DNA of 64,000 bases, taken from positions 124,001 through 188,000 of the forward strand of contig NZ_JAEPNI010000002.1 in NCBI RefSeq assembly GCF_017643475.1, given 5' to 3'. Below are positions 34,206 through 43,534 of this stretch, piece after piece. The position numbers were made by a program, and so were the translations under genes. The notes under the pieces are model-generated. The model was not told the DNA's origin and made no database searches. It was given only the letters and a program-made list of their open reading frames with translations. The DNA comes from Maricaulis sp. (GTDB lineage: Bacteria > Pseudomonadota > Alphaproteobacteria > Caulobacterales > Maricaulaceae). Each line of letters starts with the position of its first letter. Positions within the stretch are counted from its first letter, which is position 1.

Positions 34206-35576
34206 TCAGGCGGCATTGGCAGCGGAATTGTTCTTGCGCACCCGCTTGAGCGATTCAGCAATGCGGAAGGACATGTCGAGCGCCTGATCGGCATTGAGGC
34301 GCGGATCACAATGCGTGTGATAGCGCGAGGCCAGATCAGCCTCGGTCACCGTCTTGGCACCACCGACACACTCGGTCACATCGCGACCGGTCATCTCGAA
34401 ATGCACACCGCCGGGATAGGCGCCTTCCGCGTAGAGCACGTCCATGAAGCCCTCGAGCTCGTTGAGGACCTTGTCAAACTCACGTGTTTTATAGCCATTG
34501 CCCGTTTTCACGGTATTGCCGTGCATCGGATCGGACGACCAGACAACCTTCTTGCCTTCCTGGGTCACCGCACGCGCCAGCGCCGGCAACGTCTCGCGCA
34601 CATTATTGGCCCCCTGGCGAACGATTAGGACCAGACGTCCGGCCTCGTTTTTGGGATTGAGCGTGTCGATCAGCTGCAGCAGATCATCCGGCTGCATGGT
34701 CGGACCACATTTCACACCGATCGGATTGGCGATGCCCTGCGCGTATTCAACATGAGCGCCATCAAGCTGGCGGGTCCGTTCACCGATCCAGATCATGTGA
34801 GCCGAAGTCGCATACCACTGGTTGGTATTCGGGTCGCGACGCGTCAGGGCCTCCTCGAAGGGAAGGTGCAACGCCTCGTGGCTGGTGAAGAAGTCGACAC
34901 TCTCCAGCGACGGTGCACTGTCGCGGCCAACACCACAGGCCTTCATGAAGGCCAGCGCTTCGGAAATGCGCGACGCGGTCTCCGCATAACGTTCTGCCGC
35001 GGGGCTGTCCTTGACGAAATCCTGGGTCCACTGATGCACATTGTGCAGATCCGCATAACCGCCGGACGCAAACGCGCGCAAAAGGTTCAGCGTGGAGGCT
35101 GACTGGTCATAGGCCCGGATCAAACGATGTGGGTCCGGCTCCCGGCTTTCCGGCGTGAAAGCGGCGTCATTGACACTGTCACCGCGATAACTTGGCAGTG
35201 AAACACCATCGCGAGTCTCGGTATCGGACGAGCGCGGCTTGGCGAACTGGCCCGCAATCCGTCCCACTTTGACCACTGGCTTGGAAGCCGCAAATGTCAG
35301 GACAACCGCCATCTGCAGGAGAACGCGGAATGTGTCGCGAACCCCTTCGGTGGAGAATTCCTTGAAACTCTCGGCACAATCACCGCCCTGCAGCAAGAAG
35401 GCATTGCCCGCGGTCACATCCGCCAGCTGTTTGCGCAAACGACGCGCCTCGCCTGCAAACACAAGGGCCGGCCGTGCGGCCAGCTCGGCCATCACAGCAT
35501 CAACAGCCGCCTGATCCGTGTAGGTCGGCATTTGCATCACCGGCTTTTCGCGCCAGGACCGGGGGGACCAATTCAT
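34206..35576 (-). CDS. aroG: 3-deoxy-7-phosphoheptulonate synthase, class II
   Basis: First step of the shikimate pathway: condenses phosphoenolpyruvate and erythrose 4-phosphate. 456 aa, plant-like class II (AroAII) enzyme, with [30 protein letters not shown] and [10 protein letters not shown]. The ATG at 35576 lies 17 bp after the gor stop; a longer frame would overlap gor and is rejected. Last gene of the glmU-gabD-rpiA-DUF2059-gor-aroG series. Confidence 0.95.
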   Translation of the reverse strand: MNWSPRSWREKPVMQMPTYTDQAAVDAVMAELAARPALVFAGEARRLRKQLADVTAGNAFLLQGGDCAESFKEFSTEGVRDTFRVLLQMAVVLTFAASKPVVKVGRIAGQFAKPRSSDTETRDGVSLPSYRGDSVNDAAFTPESREPDPHRLIRAYDQSASTLNLLRAFASGGYADLHNVHQWTQDFVKDSPAAERYAETASRISEALAFMKACGVGRDSAPSLESVDFFTSHEALHLPFEEALTRRDPNTNQWYATSAHMIWIGERTRQLDGAHVEYAQGIANPIGVKCGPTMQPDDLLQLIDTLNPKNEAGRLVLIVRQGANNVRETLPALARAVTQEGKKVVWSSDPMHGNTVKTGNGYKTREFDKVLNELEGFMDVLYAEGAYPGGVHFEMTGRDVTECVGGAKTVTEADLASRYHTHCDPRLNADQALDMSFRIAESLKRVRKNNSAANAA

Positions 35577-35593
35577 CTCTGTCGCCTTCTCAC

Positions 35594-36970
35594 TTACTCG
35601 TCTGGCGACCACTTCTCGCTCATGGTCACCAATTCCTCTGCGCTGGTGGGATGCACAGCGCATGCCGCATCATATTGTGATTTCGTCAAACCTGCTTTGA
35701 CGGCAATCCCGGCGAGCTGGATCATCTCCGGCGCGTCAGGACCGACAATATGCACACCCAAAACGCGTTCTGTCTCCCCGTCGACGACAAGTTTCATCAG
35801 CATTCTGCTGCCAACGTCACTCAGCGTGTACTTCATCGGGCGGAAGCTTGTTTTATAGATGTCCACTTTCGCGACAGATTTTCGCGCCTCTTCCTCGGTC
35901 ATGCCCACCGAGCCGACAGGCGGCTGGGTGAAGACGGCCGAGGCGATATCGGAATGGTCATAGGCTGTCGGCGTGTCATTGAAGACCGTCGCCGCAAAGG
36001 CCGCGCCCTCACGAATGGCGACCGGCGTCAGGTTGACCCGGTTAGTGACGTCGCCCACGGCGTAGATGTGGTCCGCTGTAGTCTTGGAATAGGCGTCAAC
36101 CTTGATCGCACCCTTCCCGTCCAGCTCGACACCGGCCTTGTCCAGGCCCAGCCCGTGCGTATAGGGCGTGCGGCCGACCGCATACATCACGAGATCCGTA
36201 TCAATCGTGTCGCTGTTTTTCAAATGCACCCGCTTGGAGCCATCAGCGAGCGCCTCGATTTTCGTGAACACGGTCTCCGTGACAATCTTGACGCCCGAGG
36301 CCTCGATTTCCTTGTGTACATGCGTGCGCACATCCGCATCGAAGCCGCGCAGAACCTCATCACCGCGATAGACCTGCACCACATCTGAGCCCATGCCGTT
36401 GAAGATCTGGGCGAACTCACAGGCGATATAGCCACCGCCGGCGATCACCACACGCTTGGGCAATTCAGGCAGATAGAAGGCCTCGTTCGAGGTGATGCCG
36501 AGATCATGCCCCGGAATATCGTCCGGCACGAAAGGCGTTCCACCCACCGCGATCAGGATCTTGGCCGCAGTGACCGTACGGTCCTGATTGACGAGGCGGA
36601 TCGTGTTCGGACCTTCCAGCACAGCGCGGTCATCAATGGCTTCAACACCACTGCCGGCCAGCAGGCGGCCATAAATGCCCTCGAGACGCTCGATCTCCTT
36701 GTCCTTGGCGGCGATAAGCCTTTCCCAGCTGAACTCGCTCTCGCCCACATCCCAGCCGAAACTCTCGGCCAGCTGGAAGGTCTTTGCGAACTCGGACGCG
36801 TAGACCAGCAGTTTCTTGGGAACACAGCCACGGATCACACAGGTTCCGCCATAACGGTGTTCCTCGGCGATCGCGATCTTGCCGGCGCCGTACTTGGCGG
36901 CCATGCGCGACGCGCGCACACCGCCAGAACCGGCACCGATGACAAAGAGGTCGTAGTCAAAATCAGGCAT
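35594..36970 (-). CDS. gor: Glutathione-disulfide reductase
   Basis: 458 aa FAD enzyme that regenerates reduced glutathione with NADPH. FAD site [15 protein letters not shown]; redox disulfide [13 protein letters not shown] with Cys44 and Cys49; C-terminal catalytic HPTSAEE. Homodimer, cytoplasmic. Separated by 18 bp from the DUF2059 gene upstream and 17 bp from aroG downstream. Confidence 0.94.
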   Translation of the reverse strand: MPDFDYDLFVIGAGSGGVRASRMAAKYGAGKIAIAEEHRYGGTCVIRGCVPKKLLVYASEFAKTFQLAESFGWDVGESEFSWERLIAAKDKEIERLEGIYGRLLAGSGVEAIDDRAVLEGPNTIRLVNQDRTVTAAKILIAVGGTPFVPDDIPGHDLGITSNEAFYLPELPKRVVIAGGGYIACEFAQIFNGMGSDVVQVYRGDEVLRGFDADVRTHVHKEIEASGVKIVTETVFTKIEALADGSKRVHLKNSDTIDTDLVMYAVGRTPYTHGLGLDKAGVELDGKGAIKVDAYSKTTADHIYAVGDVTNRVNLTPVAIREGAAFAATVFNDTPTAYDHSDIASAVFTQPPVGSVGMTEEEARKSVAKVDIYKTSFRPMKYTLSDVGSRMLMKLVVDGETERVLGVHIVGPDAPEMIQLAGIAVKAGLTKSQYDAACAVHPTSAEELVTMSEKWSPDE

Positions 36971-36988
36971 TGGAAGACTTTCCCGGTT

Positions 36989-37459
36989 TTACTGGAAGAT
37001 CGCCTGGACGCGGCCAAGATTGGCGTTCACCGCCTCGGTCCCAAGACGTTCACCGATGACGCTGGCCTCGCTCGTAATGCCCGGCAATTCCTGCAACACC
37101 TTTTGCCCAAGCGGTGTCGAGTTGAATGCCTGCAGTTCCTCGAGCTCCGCAAGGGTGAAGCGTGATGCATAGAGCCCTGCGCTTTCCTCGATCATGTCGT
37201 CATAGGTCGACATCATGATTTCCATCATCAAATCCATGGCCTCATCAAGCTGAGCGTCTGTCGCACCAGGAATACTGACTTGGAAACTGTTACGGATGAG
37301 CGGCATGGTCGTCTCGAGGGCGGTGCGGTACATGTCCTCAGTGGTGGTTTGCAAAACGATCTCGCGAGCGATGACGAGACGATCGGACGCGTCATCTGCC
37401 TGGACACGGGGCACAAAGGCGATGAACGCAAAAGCAATCCCAATAATCAGGTTTCTCAT
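36989..37459 (-). CDS. DUF2059 periplasmic protein
   Basis: 156 aa. A Sec signal peptide of about 21 residues ends VQADD, followed by an all-helical domain with the DUF2059 pattern (MIEESAGLYASRFTLAELEE, FNSTPLGQKVLQE). Function of the family unknown. It sits 9 bp downstream of rpiA. Confidence 0.8.
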   Translation of the reverse strand: MRNLIIGIAFAFIAFVPRVQADDASDRLVIAREIVLQTTTEDMYRTALETTMPLIRNSFQVSIPGATDAQLDEAMDLMMEIMMSTYDDMIEESAGLYASRFTLAELEELQAFNSTPLGQKVLQELPGITSEASVIGERLGTEAVNANLGRVQAIFQ

Positions 37460-37468
37460 AGCTTCCCC

Positions 37469-38167
37469 CTAGAGCTCCATCACGCGCGCCTGATTGTCTT
37501 CGCCGACAATCACCACGCGGGCCAAATTCAGAAACAGGCCGTGCTCGACGACCCCTGGAATGCGCTTGAGTTCCCGATCCACTGCCTCGGCATCCGGGAT
37601 TTCCTCGCAAGCACAATCGAGAATGTAGTTACCGCCATCGGTTATGAAAGGCTCCAGCCCGTCGCCCTTGCGGCGCAGCTGCACGTCGGGGTGTTTCACG
37701 CCGGCCTTGCGCAGACCGTCAAAGATCTGCTTGGCACCGATGGAGAAACCGAACGGGTCGACCTCCACCGGCAGCGGGAATTTCCCCAGCGTGGACACGA
37801 GTTTGCCTTCGTCCACGACGACCACCATGAGGTCCGAGGCCTGGGCGATGATCTTCTCTCGCAGGTGTCGTCCACCGCCGCCCTTGATGAGCTGGAAACG
37901 GCCATCCACCTCGTCGGCACCGTCAATGGTCACCGCAATGTGATCGACATGATCGACATCAGCGAGCTCGATACCGAGCTCCCGCGCCAGAGCGGCAGTC
38001 TGATCCGAGGTCGGCACGCCCTTGACGCGCAACCCGTCCTTGACCCGCTCGGCGAGCAGTTTGACAAAAATCTCGGCCGTCGAGCCGGAGCCCAGGCCAA
38101 TCGTCATTCCGTCTTCGACATAATCCAGCGCTGCTGCTGCGGCGTGGGTCTTCTGGCGATCGCTCAT
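37469..38167 (-). CDS. rpiA: Ribose-5-phosphate isomerase A
   Basis: 232 aa. Interconverts ribose 5-phosphate and ribulose 5-phosphate. Motifs GLGSGSTAEIF, TIDGADEVDG and IKGGGGRHLREK. The ATG at 38167 overlaps the gabD stop (ATGA), which decides the start against a longer frame. Its product pool links to erythrose 4-phosphate, the aroG substrate encoded four genes on. Confidence 0.95.
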   Translation of the reverse strand: MSDRQKTHAAAAALDYVEDGMTIGLGSGSTAEIFVKLLAERVKDGLRVKGVPTSDQTAALARELGIELADVDHVDHIAVTIDGADEVDGRFQLIKGGGGRHLREKIIAQASDLMVVVVDEGKLVSTLGKFPLPVEVDPFGFSIGAKQIFDGLRKAGVKHPDVQLRRKGDGLEPFITDGGNYILDCACEEIPDAEAVDRELKRIPGVVEHGLFLNLARVVIVGEDNQARVMEL

Positions 38168-39633
38168 GCGTCCACCCCTCCCAGGAGTATGTATTTCAAC
38201 TCGGTGAACTCCTCGACACCCCACTTGCCGCCCTCGCGGCCGATGCCGGATTCCTTGACCCCGCCGAACGGCGTGGAGGCTGCACCAACCATGGGCGCAT
38301 TGACTCCGATCATGCCGTATTCCAGCGCCTCGGTCAGGCGGTGAATGCGATTGACGTCATTGGTATAGATATAGGCGGCCAGGCCATAGGGCGTGTCATT
38401 GGCCAGGCGCACGATCTCATCCTCGCTCTCGGCCCGGTAGACCGAGGCCACGGGGCCGAAAATCTCGAAACAGGCAAGGTCCATATCCGTGGAACCGCCC
38501 TCGATCAGGGTCGGCGCGTAAAACGCTCCGCCCAGCTCGTCCACCAGCGGCTTGCCACCAGCCAGGATACTCGCGCCGCTCTCACGGGCGTTCTTCACCA
38601 GGGCATCAACACGTTCGACCGCTTCCATATGGATCAGCGGACCCACATCCGTGTCGCCCTCGAAACCATCACCCGGGGTCAGCGCCTCAACCCGCTTTTG
38701 CAATGCCTCGACCAGCGCATCGGCAATGCCCGGCTGGGCGATAATGCGGTTGGCAGACACACAGGTCTGTCCGGACACGCGGTATTTGGAGGCGACGATA
38801 CCGTCGGCGGCCTTGTCGACATCCGCATCGTCCATGACGATGAAGGGCGCATTGCCGCCCAGTTCCAGGGCGACACGTTTCACACCGTCGGCCGCCTGGC
38901 GCATCAACAGCTTGCCGACCGGCGTCGAGCCGGTGAAGCCGATCATGCGAACCTCGTCCGAACCGGTCAGCACCGGGCCGATGGCCTGGGCATCACCGCA
39001 GACCACGTTGAAGACACCGTCGGGAATGCCGGCGCGCTTGGCCAGCTCGGCTAGGGCCAGCGCCGAGAGCGGTGTCTCGGGAGCCGGCTTGATGACCATC
39101 GTACAGCCCGCCGCCAGCGCCGGAGCGCACTTGCGAGTGATCATGGCGTTGGGGAAGTTCCACGGCGTGATACAGGCCACCACACCGATCGGCTGGCGGA
39201 TGGTCCAGCCACGCGAGCCCGGGAAAGGCGGTGTCATGGTCTCGCCATGCACACGCTTGCCCTCTTCCGCGGACCAGTCGATGAAACCGGCGCCATAAAC
39301 GATCTCGCCCTGGGCCTCGCGATAGGTCTTGCCCATCTCAGCCGTGATGATTGTCGCCAGATCCGCCGTATTTTGCAGGATCAGCTCGCGCCATTTCATC
39401 AACAAGGCTGCGCGTTCGAAGGGAGAAACCTTCTTCCAGCTTTCAAAAGCCCGGGCCGCTGCAGCGACCGCCGACCGTGCGCCTGCGTCTCCGACATCGG
39501 CAACATCGGCCAGTTTCTGGCCGGTCGCCGGATTGCTCACTTCAAACTGGGCATCGGCTGAAACCCACTCGCCATCAATGAAGGACGCGGATTGCAGCAG
39601 TGTCGGGTCCTGAAGACGCTCGATCAGATTCAT
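38164..39633 (-). CDS. gabD: NAD(P)-dependent succinate-semialdehyde dehydrogenase family
   Basis: 489 aa aldehyde dehydrogenase. Catalytic Glu in ELGGNAPF and catalytic Cys in GQTCVSANR; ITPWNFPNAM and GFTGSTPVGK are also conserved. Sequence character fits GabD, but substrate specificity within the family is not certain. The start overlaps the glmU stop by one base (TGATG), and the stop overlaps rpiA. Confidence 0.88.
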   Translation of the reverse strand: MNLIERLQDPTLLQSASFIDGEWVSADAQFEVSNPATGQKLADVADVGDAGARSAVAAAARAFESWKKVSPFERAALLMKWRELILQNTADLATIITAEMGKTYREAQGEIVYGAGFIDWSAEEGKRVHGETMTPPFPGSRGWTIRQPIGVVACITPWNFPNAMITRKCAPALAAGCTMVIKPAPETPLSALALAELAKRAGIPDGVFNVVCGDAQAIGPVLTGSDEVRMIGFTGSTPVGKLLMRQAADGVKRVALELGGNAPFIVMDDADVDKAADGIVASKYRVSGQTCVSANRIIAQPGIADALVEALQKRVEALTPGDGFEGDTDVGPLIHMEAVERVDALVKNARESGASILAGGKPLVDELGGAFYAPTLIEGGSTDMDLACFEIFGPVASVYRAESEDEIVRLANDTPYGLAAYIYTNDVNRIHRLTEALEYGMIGVNAPMVGAASTPFGGVKESGIGREGGKWGVEEFTELKYILLGGVDA

Positions 39634-40988
39634 CAGGCTTGTTCTCCTTTGTTCTTGCGCGCCAGCTTTGCCTTGCGATAGCGCTCCGCCCAGCCATCCT
39701 TGTGCACCTGCTCGGCCCGGGCGACAGCCAGGGCATTGTCCGGCACGTCATTGGTGACGACACCGCCAGACCCTGTATAGGCGCCCTCGCCCACCTTGAC
39801 CGGCGCGACCAGCGAGGTGTTGGAACCAATAAAGGCCCCGGCGCCGATCTCGGTCAGGTGCTTGTCGTATCCGTCATAGTTACAGGTGATCGTGCCAGCT
39901 CCGATATTGGCGCCCTCGCCAATGTGCGCATCGCCGATATAGGAAAGGTGGGAGACTTTCGCACCGTCAGCCAGCTGCGCCTTCTTCACCTCGACAAAAT
40001 TGCCGATCTTGGCGTTGGGACCAATGTCCGCCCCCGGACGCAATCGCGCATAGGGGCCAACAGACGCGCCGTTACGCACGGTGGTGCCTTCCAGATGGGA
40101 GAATGCCTTCACGGTCGCATCTTCCTCGATCTTCACACCCGGTGCGAAGACGACATGCGGCTCAACCACGACATCACGCTCGATCTCGGTGTCATGGGAG
40201 AAGAAGACCGTTTCCGGCGCGACCAGGGTCACGCCTGCCCTCATCATCTCCTCGCGCTTGCGAGTCTGGAAGGCCGCCTCGGCCTCAGCCAGATCCACAC
40301 GCGAGTTAACGCCCAGCACCTCGTCGGCATCCGCACGGACAGCAACAGCTCGCAAACCGCGGCCACGGGCCAGGCCGACAACATCGGTGAGGTAGTATTC
40401 GCCATTGGCATTGTCGTTGGTGACTTCGCCGAGCAGTTCGAACATCAAGTCGGCCCGCGCAGCCATCACGCCGGAGTTCACCAGGCGAACAGCGCGTTCT
40501 TCTTCATTGGCGTCCTTGTATTCGACGATCCGGTCCAGATTGCCGTCAGCATCCTCGATCAAACGGCCATAGGCGGCCGGATCTTCCGGTTCGAAACCGA
40601 GCACCGCGACCGCAGCACCTTCTGCTAGGGCGTCAAACACCCGCTCAACCGTTTCCGCACGAATCAACGGAGTGTCGGCGTAGAGCACAATGAGATCGCC
40701 ATCAAAACCGTCAAAGGCCCCCTCGGCGGCCTGGACAGCGTGCCCCGTCCCCTGCGGCGGGTCCTGGAGGGCGGTTTCCGCGCCCAGCGCATCGCCCGCA
40801 TCACGTACAGCCGGCGAGTGAGCCCCGTAGACAACCACTCGCTTGGACGCATCGGCGTCATCGGCCAGCTGGGCTGCCCAGTCGAGCATCGGCCGACCGC
40901 CGACAGAGTGAAGCACTTTTACCGTTTTAGATTTCATGCGGGTTCCCTGACCCGCAGCCAAAATCACCGCCGCGCGCGCACGTGACAT
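39633..40988 (-). CDS. glmU: Bifunctional UDP-GlcNAc pyrophosphorylase/glucosamine-1-phosphate acetyltransferase
   Basis: 451 aa. The N-terminal uridyltransferase domain starts VILAAGQGTRMKS. The C-terminal left-handed beta-helix acetyltransferase contains hexapeptide repeats and the NYDGYDK loop. It makes UDP-GlcNAc for peptidoglycan and LPS. ATG at 40988 preferred over an upstream TTG; GGGTGG lies upstream. First gene of the reverse operon; diverges from gph with about 120 bp between starts. Confidence 0.95.
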   Translation of the reverse strand: MSRARAAVILAAGQGTRMKSKTVKVLHSVGGRPMLDWAAQLADDADASKRVVVYGAHSPAVRDAGDALGAETALQDPPQGTGHAVQAAEGAFDGFDGDLIVLYADTPLIRAETVERVFDALAEGAAVAVLGFEPEDPAAYGRLIEDADGNLDRIVEYKDANEEERAVRLVNSGVMAARADLMFELLGEVTNDNANGEYYLTDVVGLARGRGLRAVAVRADADEVLGVNSRVDLAEAEAAFQTRKREEMMRAGVTLVAPETVFFSHDTEIERDVVVEPHVVFAPGVKIEEDATVKAFSHLEGTTVRNGASVGPYARLRPGADIGPNAKIGNFVEVKKAQLADGAKVSHLSYIGDAHIGEGANIGAGTITCNYDGYDKHLTEIGAGAFIGSNTSLVAPVKVGEGAYTGSGGVVTNDVPDNALAVARAEQVHKDGWAERYRKAKLARKNKGEQA

Positions 40989-41110
40989 GCCATTCCACCC
41001 TTTCAAGTGAATCGATACTGGACCTATATGCCAGCGCTATAACCCATAGAGACCGGATGTGTCAGCATATCCGGCGGGCTGAGAAGAAACTTGTTTCAGG
41101 GATTGCACAG

Positions 41111-41803
41111 ATGACACTGTCCAAAGACGTTTTCGCCAATGCCTCGATCGCGTTCGATCTTGATGGCACGCTGGTGGATACAGCGCCGGATCTGGTCCGC
41201 GCGCTCAATGCTGTCATCCTGCCCCGCGGCCTGCAGCCGGTTCTGGTATCCGATGTTCGTGAAATGGTGGGCCGGGGCGCCAAGGCGATGATCCGCCGCG
41301 CCCATGATCGCCAGGATGTCGCACTGACAGAGACCGAGGTGGACGCGCTGTTTCCAGCTTTTATCGAAAGCTATCACAGCAATGTCGCCGCCGACAGCAT
41401 TCCCTTCCCGAATGTGCGCGAGACGCTGGATCGCCTGGCCGAGGCCGGCGCGCGCCTGTCGGTCTGCACCAATAAACCCTCGGTCTTGGCGGACCTGCTG
41501 CTGCGGGAATTGGAGCTGGACGGCTATTTCGAACGCGTGATCGGACCGGAACGAACGCGGGCGAAGAAACCGGCAGCGGATCATGTTCATGATGCGCTCG
41601 GGGCGGGTCACCACCGCGCCGCTATGGTCGGCGACAGCGCCCCGGACGTGGATGCCGCGAAGGCCGCCGGCGTCCCGTCTATCATCCTGAGCTATGGTTA
41701 TAGTGAAAAACCGGCCGGCTCGCTGGGAGCCGACCGGTTAATTCATGAATTCTCAGATGTGCCTGAGACGCTCGCCGAGATCTGGCGAACGGTGTCGGAC
41801 TAA
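41111..41803 (+). CDS. gph: Phosphoglycolate phosphatase (HAD family)
   Basis: 230 aa HAD hydrolase: nucleophile motif FDLDGTLVDTAPD near residue 15, motif II VCTNKP, the lysine region RAKKPAADH and motif IV MVGDSAPDVDAAK. It removes 2-phosphoglycolate formed during DNA 3'-end repair. ATG at 41111 chosen because it gives the usual short N-terminus; upstream in-frame starts would extend into the glmU promoter region. Confidence 0.9.
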   Translation: MTLSKDVFANASIAFDLDGTLVDTAPDLVRALNAVILPRGLQPVLVSDVREMVGRGAKAMIRRAHDRQDVALTETEVDALFPAFIESYHSNVAADSIPFPNVRETLDRLAEAGARLSVCTNKPSVLADLLLRELELDGYFERVIGPERTRAKKPAADHVHDALGAGHHRAAMVGDSAPDVDAAKAAGVPSIILSYGYSEKPAGSLGADRLIHEFSDVPETLAEIWRTVSD

Positions 41804-41809
41804 TCCGAC

Positions 41810-42028
41810 TTACGCCGTACGGCGCTCGCGACCCATGTCATTGGCCGGGCGAGTCGGCATGCCGTTGACCAGGTTCGAACGTACATCGGTACGTGCCGAA
41901 CGCATGGCCGGCATGAAGCCTGCGTCGACCAGGTCGACACTGACATCATAACCGCGCTCTGCCCAATAGGCTTCAATGCGGGACTTCAAGCGACGTGCGC
42001 CTTCCGGCGTGCACAGATCGTTACTCAT
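41810..42028 (-). CDS. Conserved-looking 72-aa hypothetical protein
   Basis: MSNDLCTPEGARRLKSRIEA begins a soluble, basic protein without membrane segments; the second half is rich in Arg and Asn (SARTDVRSNLVNG). AGGAGG lies 8 nt upstream of the ATG at 42028. A hairpin CGACCGAG-CTTCC-CTCGGTCG (42046-42066) lies in the leader just before the ribosome site. Its stop lies 6 bp from the gph stop, convergent. Function unknown. Confidence 0.7.
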   Translation of the reverse strand: MSNDLCTPEGARRLKSRIEAYWAERGYDVSVDLVDAGFMPAMRSARTDVRSNLVNGMPTRPANDMGRERRTA

Positions 42029-42045
42029 GAACAAAACCTCCTACG

Positions 42046-42066
42046 CGACCGAGCTTCCCTCGGTCG
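42046..42066 (-). promoter_or_regulatory. Leader hairpin upstream of the 72-aa gene
   Basis: An 8-bp perfect stem (CGACCGAG / CTCGGTCG) with a 5-base loop ends about 5 bp before the AGGAGG of the downstream reverse-strand gene. No T tract follows, so it is more likely a leader structure or operator than a terminator. Confidence 0.35.
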
Positions 42067-42177
42067 GGAATGACGTCCAATCAAATTGATAATTACGGGG
42101 CCCACGCCCTGGGTAATCCCGAATGTGCGCAGGCTGATATATGCCGGAGCGGTTTATGACGAGACCATGAAGGTGTG

Positions 42178-42480
42178 TCAAGTTGTCACACCAAGGGCGA
42201 AATGCAGTAGAGATTCAACTTTCGCCTGCATTGCCCTCAAAAGCTCCCGATCACCCAGAACCCCATTTCTGCGTGCAATCCCGTCAGGGGAGACATTTCG
42301 GGATCGTGCGATCAGCACTATCCAGCCCGCCTCAATCCCTAACGAAATCTCGACTTTTTCCGTTAATCCACAGGTAGGGTGCCCCGGGACGGTTTGCCGC
42401 AGCGAGAACCTGCCCAATCCAGTTGCGAGGCGTTCGCAAAAATGCGAGACATGCTTCAACTCGAAATCCGATGGATAAGT
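42178..42480 (-). CDS. Doubtful reading frame in fbpA upstream region
   Basis: About 100 codons stay open on the reverse strand and read plausibly (EKVEISLGIEAGWIVLIARS), but there is no ATG or ribosome site at the 5' end and third-position GC is only about 55-60 percent, well below neighbouring genes. The region 42029-42481 otherwise holds no gene and must contain the fbpA promoter. I found no recognisable Fur, Irr or RirA box by eye. Perhaps a decayed gene. Confidence 0.2.
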   Translation of the reverse strand, partial: TYPSDFELKHVSHFCERLATGLGRFSLRQTVPGHPTCGLTEKVEISLGIEAGWIVLIARSRNVSPDGIARRNGVLGDRELLRAMQAKVESLLHFALGVTT

Positions 42481-42481
42481 T

Positions 42482-43534
42482 ATGAAAAATACCCTCACGC
42501 TTTTTGCCGCCACGCTTGCACTCGCCGCGTGCAATCCGGCATCACAAACGTCTGATTCCGCCAGCGCAGAATCGGAAGGCCGTGTCGTCAATGTCTACTC
42601 GGCGCGCCACTACAGCAGTGACGCTGTCGTCTATGCGGCCTTCACGGAAGCGACGGGTATCGAGATCAACCTGATCGAGGCCCGTGGTGACCAGCTGATC
42701 GAACGTATCCGCGCCGATGGTGAACGCAGCCCGGCCGACGTCATCGTCACCGTCGATGCCGCCCGCCTGCATCGCGCTGAAGAGGCCGGCCTGTTTGCCC
42801 AGAGCGATTACAGCGAATTTGCCGACCGCTTGCCGGACCACCTGATCCACCCGCAGGGCTATTGGGTCGGTGTTGCGCAGCGTTCGCGTGTCATCGCCTA
42901 TTCCAATGAGCGTGTTCAGGACGGTGAGATCACAACCTATGCCGACCTGGCGGATGAGCGCTGGAATGGCCGCATCTGTGTGCGCAGCTCCGGCAGCGTC
43001 TACAACCAGTCCCTGCTCGCCTCCATCGTCGCTCACGAAGGTGAGGAAGCCGCCGAGGCCTGGGCCCAGGCCATCGTCAACAACATGGCCCGCGCTCCGC
43101 AGGGCGGTGACCGCGACCAGCTCCGCGCCATTGCCGCGGGCGAATGTGATGTCGCCATCACGAACCACTATTATTTCGCGATGATGGCCAATTCCAACGA
43201 GCCGGCCGACCAGGCCGTCGTCGAGCAGACGACGCTCTTCTTCCCGAACCAGGATACCACCGGTGCGCACATGAACGTCTCCGGCGCCGGTATCGCCCTG
43301 AACGCCCCGCACCCGGACGAGGCCCGCGAATTCATCGCCTTCCTCGTTTCCGATGAGGCCCAGCGCATCTTTGCCGAGATGACCAACGAGGTCCCGGCCG
43401 TTCCGACCGCACAGTGGGACAATGCGACGCTTTCCGCGATGATGCCCTTTACCCAGGACGATCTCGAAATCGCTGAACTTGGCGCCAATAATGCCGTCGC
43501 CCAGCGCATCTTCGACCGCGTCGGCTGGCAGTGA
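42482..43534 (+). CDS. fbpA: Ferric iron ABC transporter, substrate-binding lipoprotein
   Basis: 350 aa FbpA-type binding protein. Signal peptide with lipobox ALAAC (lipid anchor Cys17). Iron-site features: YSARHYSSD near residue 39 and the tyrosine pair Tyr230-Tyr231 (NHYYFAMM), which ligate ferric iron in this family. It delivers iron to FbpB/FbpC, encoded directly downstream. The stop overlaps the fbpB GTG start (GTGA). Confidence 0.92.
   Translation: MKNTLTLFAATLALAACNPASQTSDSASAESEGRVVNVYSARHYSSDAVVYAAFTEATGIEINLIEARGDQLIERIRADGERSPADVIVTVDAARLHRAEEAGLFAQSDYSEFADRLPDHLIHPQGYWVGVAQRSRVIAYSNERVQDGEITTYADLADERWNGRICVRSSGSVYNQSLLASIVAHEGEEAAEAWAQAIVNNMARAPQGGDRDQLRAIAAGECDVAITNHYYFAMMANSNEPADQAVVEQTTLFFPNQDTTGAHMNVSGAGIALNAPHPDEAREFIAFLVSDEAQRIFAEMTNEVPAVPTAQWDNATLSAMMPFTQDDLEIAELGANNAVAQRIFDRVGWQ

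Noticed and set aside
42029-42481. Fur, Irr or RirA box expected before the iron transporter genes
   Set aside because: Read on both strands; no convincing 19-bp Fur-like dyad or iron-control box could be identified, so none is claimed.
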